DNA of 64,000 bases from NCEH01 sp002257205 (GCF_043195105.1 NZ_JBAFWO010000011.1), one strand, 5' to 3'; shown: positions 35,957 through 45,334, numbered from the stretch's first letter. Notes: generated by a model from the sequence alone, not told the origin. Made by a program: numbers and translations.

Positions 35957-37230
35957 GCGATCTCGCCTGGATCGACGCGACGCTGGCCGCCGCGCGCCCA
36001 CAGGCGGTCGCCGCCCTGCTGCGCTATTTCCGCGATCTGGATTTCGCCGAGGAAGCGGTTCAGGAAGCCTGCCTGCGCGCCCTGCGCACTTGGCCCAAGA
36101 ACGGCCCGCCACGCGACCCCGCCGCCTGGCTCATCATGGTCGGACGCAATTCCGGCATCGACGAGACCCGGCGGCGCGCCAAGCTCGCCCCGCTGCCGGC
36201 GGAGGAGCATCTTTCCGATCTCGGCGACGCCGAGGACAGCCTCGCCGAGCGGCTCGACGGCGATCATTATCGCGACGACGTGTTGCGCCTGCTGTTCATC
36301 TGCTGCCATCCCGAACTGCCAGCGACGCAACAGGTCGCGCTGGCCTTGCGCATCGTCTCCGGGCTCAGCGTGCCGCAGATCGCCCGGGCGTTCCTGGTGA
36401 GCGATACCGCGATGGAGCAACGCATCACCCGCGCCAAGAGCCGCATCGCACGGGCCAGTGTCCCCTTCGAGACGCCCGGCGCGGTGGAGCGCGCGGAGCG
36501 CCTCGCGGCGGTCGCGGCCATGATCTACCTGCTGTTCAACGAGGGCTATTCGGCCACCGGCGCCGATGCCGATGCCCGCCGCCCCCTCTGCGACGAGGCG
36601 ATCCGCCTCGCCCGCCTGCTGCTGCGCCTGTTCCAGACCGAGCCGGAGATCATGGGCCTGCTCGCTTTGCTGCTGCTCCAGCATGCGCGTTCGGCGGCGC
36701 GGCTGGATGCGGACGGCGCCATCATCCTGATGGACGACCAGGACCGCAGCTTGTGGAATCCGACCATGATCGCGGAAGGTCTCGCTTTGATCGACAAGGC
36801 GATGCGCCACCACCGGCCCGGCCCCTATCTGGTGCAGGCCGCCATCGCAGCATTGCACGCGCGCGCGGAACGCCCGCAGGATACCGACTGGGGCCAGATC
36901 GATCTGCTCTATGCCATGCTGGAGCAGCTCCAACCCTCCCCGGTGGTGACGCTCAATCGCGCCGTGGCGGTTTCAAAGGTGCGCGGCCCTGGCGCGGCGC
37001 TTGCGATGATCGAGCCGCTGGGCCAGCGCCTTTCGGGCTATTTCCACTTCTTCGGACTGAAGGGGGCGCTGCTGTCGGACCTCGGCCGCACCGAAGAGGC
37101 GCGAATCGCCTTCGGCCAGGCGATCGCTCTGGCGTCCTCGGCGGCCGAAGCCGCGCATATCCGCCAGCATCTCGACCGCTTGCAACGCGAGAGCGAGAAG
37201 CCTTCGCACGCCTCGGGCTCCGCCGCCTGA
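35953..37230 (+). CDS. ECF42-type RNA polymerase sigma factor with C-terminal TPR-like extension
   Basis: The protein has 425 residues, about twice a plain ECF sigma. Region 2 is in RYFRDLDFAEEAVQEACLRAL and region 4 in LSVPQIARAFLVSDTAMEQR. The C-terminal half (from about 190) is helical and repeats a TPR-like pattern, ending with LKGALLSDLGRTEEARIAFGQA. The coupled DGPF gene is the usual ECF42 partner. These sigmas lack an anti-sigma factor; the C-terminal extension is thought to control activity. Confidence 0.88.
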   Translation: MSDLAWIDATLAAARPQAVAALLRYFRDLDFAEEAVQEACLRALRTWPKNGPPRDPAAWLIMVGRNSGIDETRRRAKLAPLPAEEHLSDLGDAEDSLAERLDGDHYRDDVLRLLFICCHPELPATQQVALALRIVSGLSVPQIARAFLVSDTAMEQRITRAKSRIARASVPFETPGAVERAERLAAVAAMIYLLFNEGYSATGADADARRPLCDEAIRLARLLLRLFQTEPEIMGLLALLLLQHARSAARLDADGAIILMDDQDRSLWNPTMIAEGLALIDKAMRHHRPGPYLVQAAIAALHARAERPQDTDWGQIDLLYAMLEQLQPSPVVTLNRAVAVSKVRGPGAALAMIEPLGQRLSGYFHFFGLKGALLSDLGRTEEARIAFGQAIALASSAAEAAHIRQHLDRLQRESEKPSHASGSAA

Positions 37231-37355
37231 AATCCTATGCCGTTCGGCGCAGCCGGATGGCCGATGCGGCGGTGCACGCAGAAACGCTAGCCATTGCGCC
37301 CAAGACACGGGAAGATACAGAGGAAGGACACTTCCGCGGGACTAGGGGCAAGAGA

Positions 37356-38015
37356 GTGGCAGAGCGCAAGACAAAGGCCGCAAGCGAGGCCGCCGAGGTC
37401 ATCGACTATCAGACCGGGTCGGGCGCTCCCGCGGCGATTGCCAGCACGTTGGAAGATGCCCTCGGCATTCAGGTGCGCGCCATCCGCCGGCAATTGGATC
37501 TCACCGTTTCCGATCTGGCGGGCGCGGCCGGCATCTCGGTGGGAATGCTGTCGAAGATCGAGAACGGGCAGATTTCCCCGTCCCTTGCGACGCTCCAGGC
37601 CATTTCCAAAGCGCTGAACGTGCCCATCACCACCTTGTTTTCCACCTTCGAGGAGCGCCGCGACTGTTCCTTCGTGCGCGCGCACCAGGGCGTCATCATC
37701 GAGCGGCGCGGCACCAAAGTGGGCCATCAATATGAATTGCTCGGCCACGGGCTGGGCGGCGATATCGTGGTGGAGCCCTATCTGATCACACTGTCCGAGG
37801 AGGCCGCGGCCTATACCGGCTTCCGCCATGCCGGGGTCGAGTTCATCTATATGCTCAGCGGCGAGGTGGTGTATCGCCATGCCGACCGCACCTATCACCT
37901 GCGTCCGGGAGATTCCCTGATGTTCGATTCAGGTGCCGCCCATGGGCCCGAGGATCTGATCGTGACGCCCATGTCCTATCTCTCGGTGATCGTCTATACG
38001 CGCGACCCGCGCTGA
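37356..38015 (+). CDS. XRE-cupin transcription regulator of the methylamine cluster
   Basis: The protein has 219 residues from the GTG at 37356, which has AGGGG upstream; an in-frame ATG at 37257 would add 33 low-complexity residues. The helix-turn-helix (LDLTVSDLAGAAGISVGMLS, then KIENGQISPSLATLQAIS) is followed by a cupin sensor domain (FRHAGVEFIYMLSGEVVYRH, LRPGDSLMFDSGAAHGPE). Such regulators sense a small metabolite by the cupin. It lies 119 bases before mgsA in the same direction, so it probably controls mgsABC-gmaS. Confidence 0.85.
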   Translation: MAERKTKAASEAAEVIDYQTGSGAPAAIASTLEDALGIQVRAIRRQLDLTVSDLAGAAGISVGMLSKIENGQISPSLATLQAISKALNVPITTLFSTFEERRDCSFVRAHQGVIIERRGTKVGHQYELLGHGLGGDIVVEPYLITLSEEAAAYTGFRHAGVEFIYMLSGEVVYRHADRTYHLRPGDSLMFDSGAAHGPEDLIVTPMSYLSVIVYTRDPR

Positions 38016-38067
38016 CCCTCTCCCACCAGCATCTTTTTCCTAGAGAGAAAATTTTATTCCGCCCGCG

Positions 38068-38096
38068 TTGACGGGGCGGCGCTTGCGGCGTACCAC
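38068..38096 (+). promoter_or_regulatory. Putative sigma-70-like promoter of mgsABC
   Basis: TTGACG at 38068 and TACCAC at 38091 are 17 bases apart, 39 bases before the mgsA start codon. The -10 element is weak. Confidence 0.35.
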
Positions 38097-38134
38097 TCTG
38101 GAGACGGCCATGTTTCGGCCACCGGAGTTCAGCC

Positions 38135-39034
38135 ATGTGCGGCATCGTCGGTATCTTTCTGAAAGACCCCAAGCTCGAGCCAGAGCTTGGGCAAATGCTC
38201 TCTTCCATGCTGTGCGTGATGACCGATCGCGGGCCGGACAGCGCCGGCTTCGCCATCTATGGCACCGGCGCGGCGAACCATGTGAAGCTCTCGCTGCGGG
38301 CCGTGGAAGGCTATGATTTCGAGGGCCTCGCCCATTCGCTCTCGGTGGTGGTCGGTGGCGATCCGCGCCTCGTGGTGCGCGCCAGCCATGCGGTGATCGA
38401 GGTTCCGGCGGACCAGGAAGCCGCCGTGCGCGCGGCGCTTGCTGCCCATCACCCGGAGGTCGCCATCGTCGGCACCGGCGCGCGCATGGAAATCTTCAAG
38501 GAAATCGGCCTGCCCAGTGAGGTCGCCAACCGCTTCGACCTGCCGAAGATGAGCGGCACCCACGGCATCGGCCACACCCGCATGGCCACCGAGAGCGCGG
38601 TGACCACCGCCGGCGCCCATCCCTTCTCCACCGGCGCCGACCAGTGCCTGGTGCACAATGGCTCGCTCTCCAATCACAATGACCTGCGGCGCCAATTGAA
38701 GCGCGAGGGCATCGCCTTCGCCACCGAGAACGACAGCGAGGTCGCCGCCGGCTATCTCACTTGGCGCATGAAGAACGGTGCCACCCTGGGCGAGGCGCTG
38801 GAAGCCGGGCTCAAGGATCTGGACGGCTTCTTCACCTTCGTCGTCGGCACGGAAAGCGGCTTCGGCGTGCTGCGCGATCCCATCGCCTGCAAGCCGGCTG
38901 TGATGGCCGAGACCGACCAATATGTGGCCTTCGCCTCCGAATACCGCGCCCTGGTGAACCTGCCCGGCATCGCCGATGCCCGCGTGTTCGAGCCCGAGCC
39001 TGCTACCGTCTATTTCTGGGACCGCGCCGCATGA
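38135..39034 (+). CDS. mgsA: N-methylglutamate synthase subunit A (class II glutamine amidotransferase domain)
   Basis: The protein has 299 residues and begins MCGIVGIF, with Cys2 as the catalytic nucleophile of class II amidotransferases. RGPDSAGFAIY, GIGHTRMATES and VHNGSLSNH complete the site. It corresponds to the N-terminal domain of glutamate synthase as a separate chain. In the N-methylglutamate pathway it would release methylamine from gamma-glutamylmethylamide for transfer to 2-oxoglutarate. It overlaps mgsB by four bases. Annotation as mgsA rests on gmaS and mgd in the same locus. Confidence 0.9.
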   Translation: MCGIVGIFLKDPKLEPELGQMLSSMLCVMTDRGPDSAGFAIYGTGAANHVKLSLRAVEGYDFEGLAHSLSVVVGGDPRLVVRASHAVIEVPADQEAAVRAALAAHHPEVAIVGTGARMEIFKEIGLPSEVANRFDLPKMSGTHGIGHTRMATESAVTTAGAHPFSTGADQCLVHNGSLSNHNDLRRQLKREGIAFATENDSEVAAGYLTWRMKNGATLGEALEAGLKDLDGFFTFVVGTESGFGVLRDPIACKPAVMAETDQYVAFASEYRALVNLPGIADARVFEPEPATVYFWDRAA

Positions 39035-39738
39035 ACGCCTTCAGCCCCGACATCACTTTCGACCTCGCGCAAAGCGAGCTGCGCGAGCTGAACGGCGCGC
39101 TGCACAAGGCGACCGGCGAGACCAATGCCAAGCTCTGGCGCGTGCTCAACCCCAACGGCCGCCATGCTTTGGCTGCCGGCGTGGACGCTCCCCTCACCAT
39201 CCAGGTGGAGGGCCATGTGGGCTATTATTGCGCTGGCATGAACCAGCAGGCGAGCATCATCATCCACGGCAATGCCGGGGTGGGCGTCGCCGAGAACATG
39301 ATGAGCGGCTTCGTCCATGTGCTGGGCGACGCCAGCCAGGCGGCCGGCGCCACGGCCCATGGCGGCATGCTGCGCATCGACGGCAATGCCTCGGCCCGCT
39401 GCGGCATTTCCATGAAGGGCGTGGACATCATCGTGAAGGGCTCCATCGGCCACATGAGCGCGTTCATGGGCCAGTCGGGCAATCTCATCGTGTTCGGCGA
39501 TGCCGGCGAGGCGCTGGGCGACAGCCTCTATGAAGCCAAGCTGTTCGTGCGTGGTTCTGTGAAGAGCCTGGGCGCCGACTGCATCGAGAAAGAATTGCGC
39601 GACGAGCACAAGCAATTGCTCAGCGACAAGCTGGCGGCAGCGGGTCTTTCCGGCAGCATCGACGTGTCCGAATTCAAGCGATACGGCTCGGCGCGCCGGC
39701 TCTACAATTTTCACATCGACAATGTCGATGCCTATTGA
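39031..39738 (+). CDS. mgsB: N-methylglutamate synthase subunit B (GXGXG domain)
   Basis: The protein has 235 residues. It is a right-handed beta-helix of the glutamate-synthase C-terminal type, seen as repeated Gly-rich turns (HGNAGVGVAENMMSGFVHVL, HGGMLRIDGNASARCGISM, FMGQSGNLIVFGDAGEAL). In glutamate synthase this region holds the ammonia channel together. Here it is a free-standing subunit between MgsA and MgsC, with overlaps on both sides (ATGA before, TGATG after). Confidence 0.9.
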   Translation: MNAFSPDITFDLAQSELRELNGALHKATGETNAKLWRVLNPNGRHALAAGVDAPLTIQVEGHVGYYCAGMNQQASIIIHGNAGVGVAENMMSGFVHVLGDASQAAGATAHGGMLRIDGNASARCGISMKGVDIIVKGSIGHMSAFMGQSGNLIVFGDAGEALGDSLYEAKLFVRGSVKSLGADCIEKELRDEHKQLLSDKLAAAGLSGSIDVSEFKRYGSARRLYNFHIDNVDAY

Positions 39739-41096
39739 TGCGTGAGGACGATCCCATCATGAGCGCCCACTCCAACGTCCCCCGCACCCTGCCCCGCTTT
39801 TCCGCGACCTTCGATCCGCACACCTTGTCGGAGATCCGGCGCGCGGCGGCCACCGGCATCTATGATATCCGCGGCGCCGGCACCAAGCGCAAGCTGCCCC
39901 ATTTCGACGACCTGCTGTTCCTCGGCGCCTCGGTCTCGCGCTATCCGCTGGAAGGCTATCGCGAAAAGTGCGGCACCGACGTGGTGCTCGGCACCCGCTT
40001 CGCCAAGAAGCCGATCACGCTGAAGACCCCCGTCACCATCGCCGGCATGAGCTTCGGCGCCCTCTCCGCCCAAGCGAAGGAAGCCCTCGGGCGCGGCGCC
40101 TCGGCGGTCGGCACCTCCACCACCACCGGCGACGGCGGCATGACGAGCGAAGAACGGGGTCATTCCCAGACCCTGGTCTACCAATATCTGCCCTCCCGCT
40201 ATGGCATGAACCCCAACGACCTGCGCAAGGCGGACGCGATCGAGATCGTGATCGGCCAGGGCGCAAAACCCGGCGGCGGCGGCATGCTGCTGGGACAGAA
40301 GATTTCCGATCGCGTGGCCGGCATGCGCAACCTGCCGCAAGGCATCGACCAGCGCTCGGCCTGCCGCCATCCCGACTGGACCGGGCCGGACGATCTGGAG
40401 ATCAAGATCAGCGAATTGCGCGAGATCACCGATTGGGAAAAGCCGATCTATGTGAAGGTCGGCGCCTCGCGCCCCTATTATGACATCTCGCTGGCAGTGA
40501 AGTCGGGCGCTGACGTGGTGGTGCTGGACGGCATGCAGGGCGGCACGGCGGCGACGCAGGACGTGTTCATCGAGCATGTCGGCCTGCCGATCCTCTCGGC
40601 CATCGGCCCGGCGGTTCAGGCGCTGCGCGATCTCGGCCTGCACCGCAAGGTGCAGCTCATCGTCTCCGGCGGCATCCGCAACGGGGCGGACGTGGCGAAG
40701 GCGCTCGCGCTGGGGGCGGATGCGGTCGCCATCGGTACCGCGGCCCTGGTGGCGCTGGGCGACAACGACCCACAATATGAAGCCGAATATCAGGCCCTCG
40801 GCAGCACCGCCGGCGCCTATGACGACTGGCACGAGGGCCTGGACCCGGCGGGCATCACCACCCAGGATCCCGTGCTCTCGGCGCGGCTCGATCCCGTCAA
40901 GGCGGGACGCCGGCTCGCCAATTATCTTAGCGTCATGACGCTGGAGGCGCAGACCATCGCGCGTGCCTGCGGCAAGAGCCATCTGCACAATCTGGAGCCG
41001 GAGGACCTCGTCGCCCTCACGGTGGAATCGGCCGCCATGGCTGGCGTGCCGCTTGCAGGCACCAACTGGATTCCCGGCAAGGGCGGCGCCTACTGA
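39738..41096 (+). CDS. mgsC: N-methylglutamate synthase subunit C (FMN-binding glutamate-synthase core)
   Basis: The protein has 452 residues, or 445 if the ATG at 39759 is used; 39738 overlaps the mgsB stop codon. It is a TIM-barrel FMN enzyme: GMSFGALSAQAKEALGRGA, TTTGDGGM, GQGAKPGGGGML, VVLDGMQGGTAATQD and VSGGIRNGADVAKALALGAD match the glutamate-synthase central and FMN domains. It makes N-methylglutamate from 2-oxoglutarate and methylamine delivered by MgsA. Short coupled genes A-B-C and the following gmaS distinguish it from genuine GltB. Confidence 0.9.
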   Translation: MREDDPIMSAHSNVPRTLPRFSATFDPHTLSEIRRAAATGIYDIRGAGTKRKLPHFDDLLFLGASVSRYPLEGYREKCGTDVVLGTRFAKKPITLKTPVTIAGMSFGALSAQAKEALGRGASAVGTSTTTGDGGMTSEERGHSQTLVYQYLPSRYGMNPNDLRKADAIEIVIGQGAKPGGGGMLLGQKISDRVAGMRNLPQGIDQRSACRHPDWTGPDDLEIKISELREITDWEKPIYVKVGASRPYYDISLAVKSGADVVVLDGMQGGTAATQDVFIEHVGLPILSAIGPAVQALRDLGLHRKVQLIVSGGIRNGADVAKALALGADAVAIGTAALVALGDNDPQYEAEYQALGSTAGAYDDWHEGLDPAGITTQDPVLSARLDPVKAGRRLANYLSVMTLEAQTIARACGKSHLHNLEPEDLVALTVESAAMAGVPLAGTNWIPGKGGAY

Positions 41097-41109
41097 TCGC
41101 CCGGCCGGA

Positions 41110-41136
41110 CCGGTGCGCCCTCGCAGGGCGCACCGG
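41110..41136. promoter_or_regulatory. Strong hairpin between mgsC and gmaS
   Basis: An 11-bp perfect stem (CCGGTGCGCCC / GGGCGCACCGG) with loop TCGCA. No T-run follows. It lies 13 bases after the mgsC stop and 38 before the gmaS start. It may stabilise or process the transcript, or make gmaS level differ from mgsABC. Confidence 0.55.
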
Positions 41137-41174
41137 CGATAACGACAAGACAAGACCTTCCCAGAGGATTTGAC

Positions 41175-42542
41175 ATGATCCGCTTGCCCGAAATGACGCG
41201 CGAAGCCGATGGCCGCGCCGCAGTCGCCGCCCTCGCCCCCGATGCCGATCTGGAACAGGTCGCAAAGGAACGGGGCATCAAATATTTCCTGATCTCCTAC
41301 GTGGATCTGTTCGGCGGGCTGCGGGCGAAGCTCGTGCCCACCGCCGGCATCGCCGACATGCAGAAGAACGGCGCCGGCTTCGCCGGCTTCGCCACCTGGC
41401 TGGACATGACCCCGGCTGATCCGGATCTGTTCGCCGTGCCGGACCCCACCTCGCTGATACAGCTGCCGTGGAACCCGGAAATCGGCTGGCTCGCCTCCGA
41501 CCTCTACATGGAAGGCAAGCTGGTCGAGCAGGCGCCGCGCACGGTGCTGAAAAAGCAGCTCGCCGCCGCAGCTGCGCTCGGCTTCGAGATGAAGAGCGGG
41601 GTCGAGTGCGAATATTTCCTCACCAATGCCGACGGCACGGGCATCCATGATGTCGCCGACACGGCGGTGAAGCCCTGTTATGACCAGTCCGCCTTGATGC
41701 GCCAATATCCGGTCATCAAGGAAATCTGCGATGCCATGCTGTCGCTCGGCTGGGGCGCCTATCAGAACGACCATGAGGACGCCAACGGCCAGTTCGAGAT
41801 GAACTGGAATTACGACAACGCCCTCGTCACCGCCGATCGGCACGTGTTCTTCAAATTCATGGTCAAGAGCATCGCCGAGAAACACGGCCTGCGCGCGACC
41901 TTCATGCCGAAGCCGTTCATCAATCTCACCGGCTCCGGCTGCCATGTCCATGTCTCGCTGTGGGATAAGAACGGCAAGAACGCCTTCGCCGACAAGGCGG
42001 GCAAGCTCGGCGTGTCGGACCTTGGTTACAGCTTCATCGGCGGGCTGATCCACAATGCCGACGCGCTCTGCGCGCTCACCAATCCGACGGTGAATTCCTA
42101 CAAGCGCATCAATGCGCCGCGCACCATTTCCGGCGCCACCTGGGCACCGAACACGGTGACCTATACCGGCAACAACCGCACCCACATGATCCGCATTCCG
42201 GATGCGGGCCGGTTCGAGTTCCGTCTGGCGGACGGCGCTGCCAACCCCTATTTGCTCCAGGCCGGCGTACTCGCGGCAGGGCTCGACGGCATCACCAATG
42301 CGCGCGATCCTGGCGAGCGGCTCGACATCAATATGTATACCGACGGCCACAAGGTGGAGGGCGCGAAAAAGCTGCCGCTTAACCTCCTGGACGCGCTGCG
42401 GGCGCTGGAAACCTCGTCTGTTCTCGCCGAGAGCATGGGGCCGAGCTTCGTCACCGGCTTCGTGAAGCTGAAGATGGAGGAATGGAACGCCTATTCCCGC
42501 CATCTCACCCAATGGGAACGCGAGACGACGCTGGATATCTGA
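41175..42542 (+). CDS. gmaS: Gamma-glutamylmethylamide synthetase
   Basis: The protein has 455 residues and a glutamine-synthetase fold of the GlnT/GlnA4-like type. ATP/metal motifs are VECEYFL near 137, QFEMNWNYDNAL near 207, GSGCHVHVSLW near 256, NRTHMIRIP and FEFRLADGAANPYL. It ligates methylamine to glutamate with ATP. Assignment as GmaS rather than ordinary glutamine synthetase rests on its place between mgsABC and mgdABCD. It may share the mgs transcript; the hairpin at 41110-41136 lies between. Confidence 0.92.
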   Translation: MIRLPEMTREADGRAAVAALAPDADLEQVAKERGIKYFLISYVDLFGGLRAKLVPTAGIADMQKNGAGFAGFATWLDMTPADPDLFAVPDPTSLIQLPWNPEIGWLASDLYMEGKLVEQAPRTVLKKQLAAAAALGFEMKSGVECEYFLTNADGTGIHDVADTAVKPCYDQSALMRQYPVIKEICDAMLSLGWGAYQNDHEDANGQFEMNWNYDNALVTADRHVFFKFMVKSIAEKHGLRATFMPKPFINLTGSGCHVHVSLWDKNGKNAFADKAGKLGVSDLGYSFIGGLIHNADALCALTNPTVNSYKRINAPRTISGATWAPNTVTYTGNNRTHMIRIPDAGRFEFRLADGAANPYLLQAGVLAAGLDGITNARDPGERLDINMYTDGHKVEGAKKLPLNLLDALRALETSSVLAESMGPSFVTGFVKLKMEEWNAYSRHLTQWERETTLDI

Positions 42543-42572
42543 GACGCGGCGGATTTGCTGAAATCATATCGC

Positions 42573-42600
42573 AAGGCCCGGCGCCATCACGCCGGGCCTT
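42573..42600. terminator. Bidirectional terminator between gmaS and the LysR gene
   Basis: An 11-bp stem, AAGGCCCGGCG / CGCCGGGCCTT, with a six-base loop (CCATCA). The A/T ends allow termination in both directions. It lies between two converging genes. Confidence 0.75.
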
Positions 42601-42675
42601 ATGCTTTGCGCGAGGGCGGACCACCGCGCCAGCTCCAATCCCCCAACCGACGCCGATGTTTTTGCGCGGCGCACC

Positions 42676-43665
42676 TTATCTCGGCATCAGCGGTGTCTCT
42701 GCCAGCCACGGCATCGCCGCACGCAGCTGCGGCCAGCACCTCTCCTCCAGATGCGCCCGGCAGAAGGCGGCCACATCGCGCGGCAGGCGGCCGAGTTCCT
42801 GGCGGCGGGCGATCAGAGTGAGGCTGCGCTGGAACGCCGGGCCGGGCAGCGGCCAGCAGGCGAGCTGTGCCATGGGCACCACCGCTTCCAGCAGGCACAA
42901 GGGCGTGGTCACCGCAAAGCCCGCCCCCTGCCCCACCATGGCGGTCACGCATTGGGGCGTGTCGAATTCCAGCCGGCGCGGCAAATCCAGCTTCAGCCGG
43001 CGCAGATGGCGTTCCACCTCGATGCCGGTCTTGGAGCGGGCGGAAAAGCGCACCAGGGGCAGGCGTGCCGCCAAATCCGCAAGATCGTCCACGCGTGCCG
43101 GCTTTGGCGTGACGGCGGGCGCGATCAGGATATAGGGCTCCATCAGCAGAGCGAACCGCTCCAGCCCCTCGATCTCCTCCAGTTCGTCCGGCGCCAGCAG
43201 CAGGTCCAGCTGCCGGGTGAGCAAGGCCGAGGCGTGGGAGGCCGTAAGGCCGGAGAGGATCGACACCTGGTCCGCCAGCGCCATCAGATGGGCGCCGAGG
43301 GGCGCCGCCAGGGCACGCGAGAGGGAATCCACCAGCCCCACCCGAAGCAGCGGCAGGCGGCTATGCGTGGTTTCGTGCAACATGGGGGCGATCTGCCGCG
43401 CCTCGGACAGCAGCGCGCTCGCCCGCTGGCGTAGCACGCCGCCGGCCGGGGTGAGGCCCAGCGGCCGCACCGAACGGTCGAACAGGATCGCGCCGGTGCG
43501 CGTTTCAAGGTCCGCCACCGCCTGCGACACCGCCGGCTGGGTGAGGCCGAGCTGGCGCGCCGCCCCCGCCATCGCGCCCTGCTCGCACACCGCCAGGAAG
43601 ACCTCCAGCGTGCGCAGATCGAACGGCAGGGACTCCGCCCGCTGGGGCGTGCTCCGCAAGGCCAT
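42676..43665 (-). CDS. LysR-family regulator divergent from mgdABCD
   Basis: The protein has 329 residues. The winged helix is LRTLEVFLAVCEQGAMAGAA with QLGLTQPAVSQAVADLE. The effector domain follows (LLRVGLVDSLSRAL, MVGQGAGFAVTTPLCLLEA). It converges on gmaS and diverges from mgdA, with about 105 bases between, where a T-N11-A box is visible. It most likely activates mgd in response to a pathway intermediate. N-methylglutamate as effector is only a guess. Confidence 0.88.
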   Translation of the reverse strand: MALRSTPQRAESLPFDLRTLEVFLAVCEQGAMAGAARQLGLTQPAVSQAVADLETRTGAILFDRSVRPLGLTPAGGVLRQRASALLSEARQIAPMLHETTHSRLPLLRVGLVDSLSRALAAPLGAHLMALADQVSILSGLTASHASALLTRQLDLLLAPDELEEIEGLERFALLMEPYILIAPAVTPKPARVDDLADLAARLPLVRFSARSKTGIEVERHLRRLKLDLPRRLEFDTPQCVTAMVGQGAGFAVTTPLCLLEAVVPMAQLACWPLPGPAFQRSLTLIARRQELGRLPRDVAAFCRAHLEERCWPQLRAAMPWLAETPLMPR

Positions 43666-43681
43666 GGCTTCGGCTCCGACA

Positions 43682-43705
43682 GTATAAGTAATAATTATAT
43701 CATAC
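43682..43705. promoter_or_regulatory. LysR-type binding site in the mgdA/LysR divergent promoter
   Basis: GTAT at 43682-43685 and ATAC at 43702-43705 form outer arms. Inside, T-N11-A at 43685-43697 (taagtaataatta) has dyad symmetry. It is the only AT-rich patch between the divergent genes. Confidence 0.55.
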
Positions 43706-43770
43706 CTGATTTTAAGGTGCGGTATGGATTCTCAGAAGGGCGATCCGCCCGCGTGAGTGAGCCGCACGGC

Positions 43771-45024
43771 ATGTCGCATTATTCCGTCCTCTCCATCCTC
43801 GCCAATGCCTTCAACGGCCAGAAAGGCTGGACCCCGGCCTGGCGCGACGCGGCCCCTAAGCCGACTTATGACGTGATCGTGGTGGGCGGCGGCGGCCATG
43901 GGCTCGCGACCGCTTATTATCTCGCTAAGGAGCATGGCATCCGCAACGTGGCGGTGCTGGAGAAGGGCCATGTCGGCTCCGGCAATGCCGGGCGCAACAC
44001 CACCATCATCCGGTCCAATTACCTGCTGCCGGGCAATGAACCGTTCTACGAATGGTCCATGAAGCTGTGGGAGGGCCTGGAGCAGGACCTCAATTACAAT
44101 GCCATGGTCTCCCAGCGCGGCGTGCTGAATCTCTATCATTCCGACGCCCAGCGCGACGCCTATGCGCGGCGCGGCAATGCCATGCGGCTGAACGGGGCGG
44201 ATAGCGAATTGCTGGATCGCGAGCAGGTGCGCGAGATGGCGCCATTCCTGAATTTCGACCAGTCGCGCTTTCCCATTCAAGGCGGCCTGCTGCAAAAGCG
44301 CGGCGGCACGGCGCGGCATGACGCGGTCGTGTGGGGCTATGCGCGCGCCGCTGACAGGCTCGGCGTCGATATCATTCAGAATTGCGAAGTCACCGGCTTC
44401 ATCCGCGCGGGCGATGCGGTGGTCGGCGTCGAGACGACGCGCGGGCCGATCCGCGCCGGCAAGGTGGGCCTCGCGGTGGCCGGCTCAACCTCGCGGCTCA
44501 CCCGGCTGCTGGACATGCGCCTGCCCATCGAGAGCCACGCATTGCAGGCGTTCGTATCGGAAGGGCTGAAGCCGCTGGTGCCGGGGGTGATCACCTTCGG
44601 CGCGGGGCATTTCTACATCAGCCAGTCGGACAAGGGCGGCCTGGTCTTCGGCGGCGACATCGACGGCTATAATTCCTATGCCCAGCGCGGCAACCTTCCG
44701 GTCATTGAGGATGTGTGCGAAGCCGGCATGGCGCTGTTTCCGCGCATCGGCCGGTTGCGCATCCTGCGCCATTGGGGCGGCATCATGGACATGTCCATGG
44801 ATGGCTCCCCGATCATCGACAAGACCCATCTGCCGGGCCTCTATCTCAATGCCGGCTGGTGCTATGGCGGGTTCAAGGCGACGCCTGCCTCGGGCTGGTG
44901 CTTCGCACACACGCTGGCCAAGGACGCGCCCCACGCGTTCAACGCCGCCTTCCGCCTGGACCGTTTCCGCACTGGCCATCTGATCGACGAGAAGGGGGTC
45001 GGCGCGCAGCCGAACCTGCACTGA
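43771..45024 (+). CDS. mgdA: N-methylglutamate dehydrogenase subunit A (sarcosine-oxidase-beta-like)
   Basis: The protein has 417 residues. FAD motif DVIVVGGGGHGLATAYYL, then GSGNAGRNTTIIRSNY, and GGTARHDAVVWGYA with the His that may hold covalent FMN. The ATG at 43771 (MSHYSVLSILANAF) matches heterotetrameric sarcosine oxidase beta chains better than the ATG at 43717. The subunit oxidises the N-methyl group. Sarcosine oxidase is the closest alternative, but the mgs-gmaS genes next door make N-methylglutamate the likely substrate. Confidence 0.9.
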   Translation: MSHYSVLSILANAFNGQKGWTPAWRDAAPKPTYDVIVVGGGGHGLATAYYLAKEHGIRNVAVLEKGHVGSGNAGRNTTIIRSNYLLPGNEPFYEWSMKLWEGLEQDLNYNAMVSQRGVLNLYHSDAQRDAYARRGNAMRLNGADSELLDREQVREMAPFLNFDQSRFPIQGGLLQKRGGTARHDAVVWGYARAADRLGVDIIQNCEVTGFIRAGDAVVGVETTRGPIRAGKVGLAVAGSTSRLTRLLDMRLPIESHALQAFVSEGLKPLVPGVITFGAGHFYISQSDKGGLVFGGDIDGYNSYAQRGNLPVIEDVCEAGMALFPRIGRLRILRHWGGIMDMSMDGSPIIDKTHLPGLYLNAGWCYGGFKATPASGWCFAHTLAKDAPHAFNAAFRLDRFRTGHLIDEKGVGAQPNLH

Positions 45025-45025
45025 C

Positions 45026-45334
45026 ATGCGTATTCCCTGCCCCTATTGCGGCCTGCGCGATGCGCACGAATTCTCCTATCTCGGTGATGCGACCGTCTCG
45101 CGCCCGGCTCCTGATATGCCGGACGCGGAAGAGACGTTCTTCAACTACGTCTATCTGCGCGACAATCCGGCCGGGGCCCATGAGGAGCTGTGGTATCACG
45201 CCGCCGGCTGCCGCCAGTGGCTAGTGGTGAGCCGCGACACCCGCACCCACGCGATTTCCGGCGCCCGCTTCGCCCGCACGGCCAAGCCCGATGCCCCCGA
45301 GCCGGGCGCGCTAAAATCCGAGGTGACGCCGTGA
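45026..45334 (+). CDS. mgdB: N-methylglutamate dehydrogenase subunit B (sarcosine-oxidase-delta-like)
   Basis: The protein has 102 residues. Cys pair in RIPCPYCGLRD and a later WYHAAGCRQW give the zinc site of delta subunits. It starts one base after the mgdA stop and overlaps mgdC (GTGA). It is a structural subunit. Confidence 0.9.
   Translation: MRIPCPYCGLRDAHEFSYLGDATVSRPAPDMPDAEETFFNYVYLRDNPAGAHEELWYHAAGCRQWLVVSRDTRTHAISGARFARTAKPDAPEPGALKSEVTP

Noticed and set aside
39732..42512. 926-residue open frame opposite mgsC and gmaS
   Set aside because: Same composition artefact. The plus strand carries recognised enzymes with overlapping starts and stops.
38135..42542. Ordinary glutamate synthase and glutamine synthetase
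   Set aside because: The three short overlapping synthase-like chains, gmaS-type ligase and adjoining mgdABCD point to the N-methylglutamate pathway.
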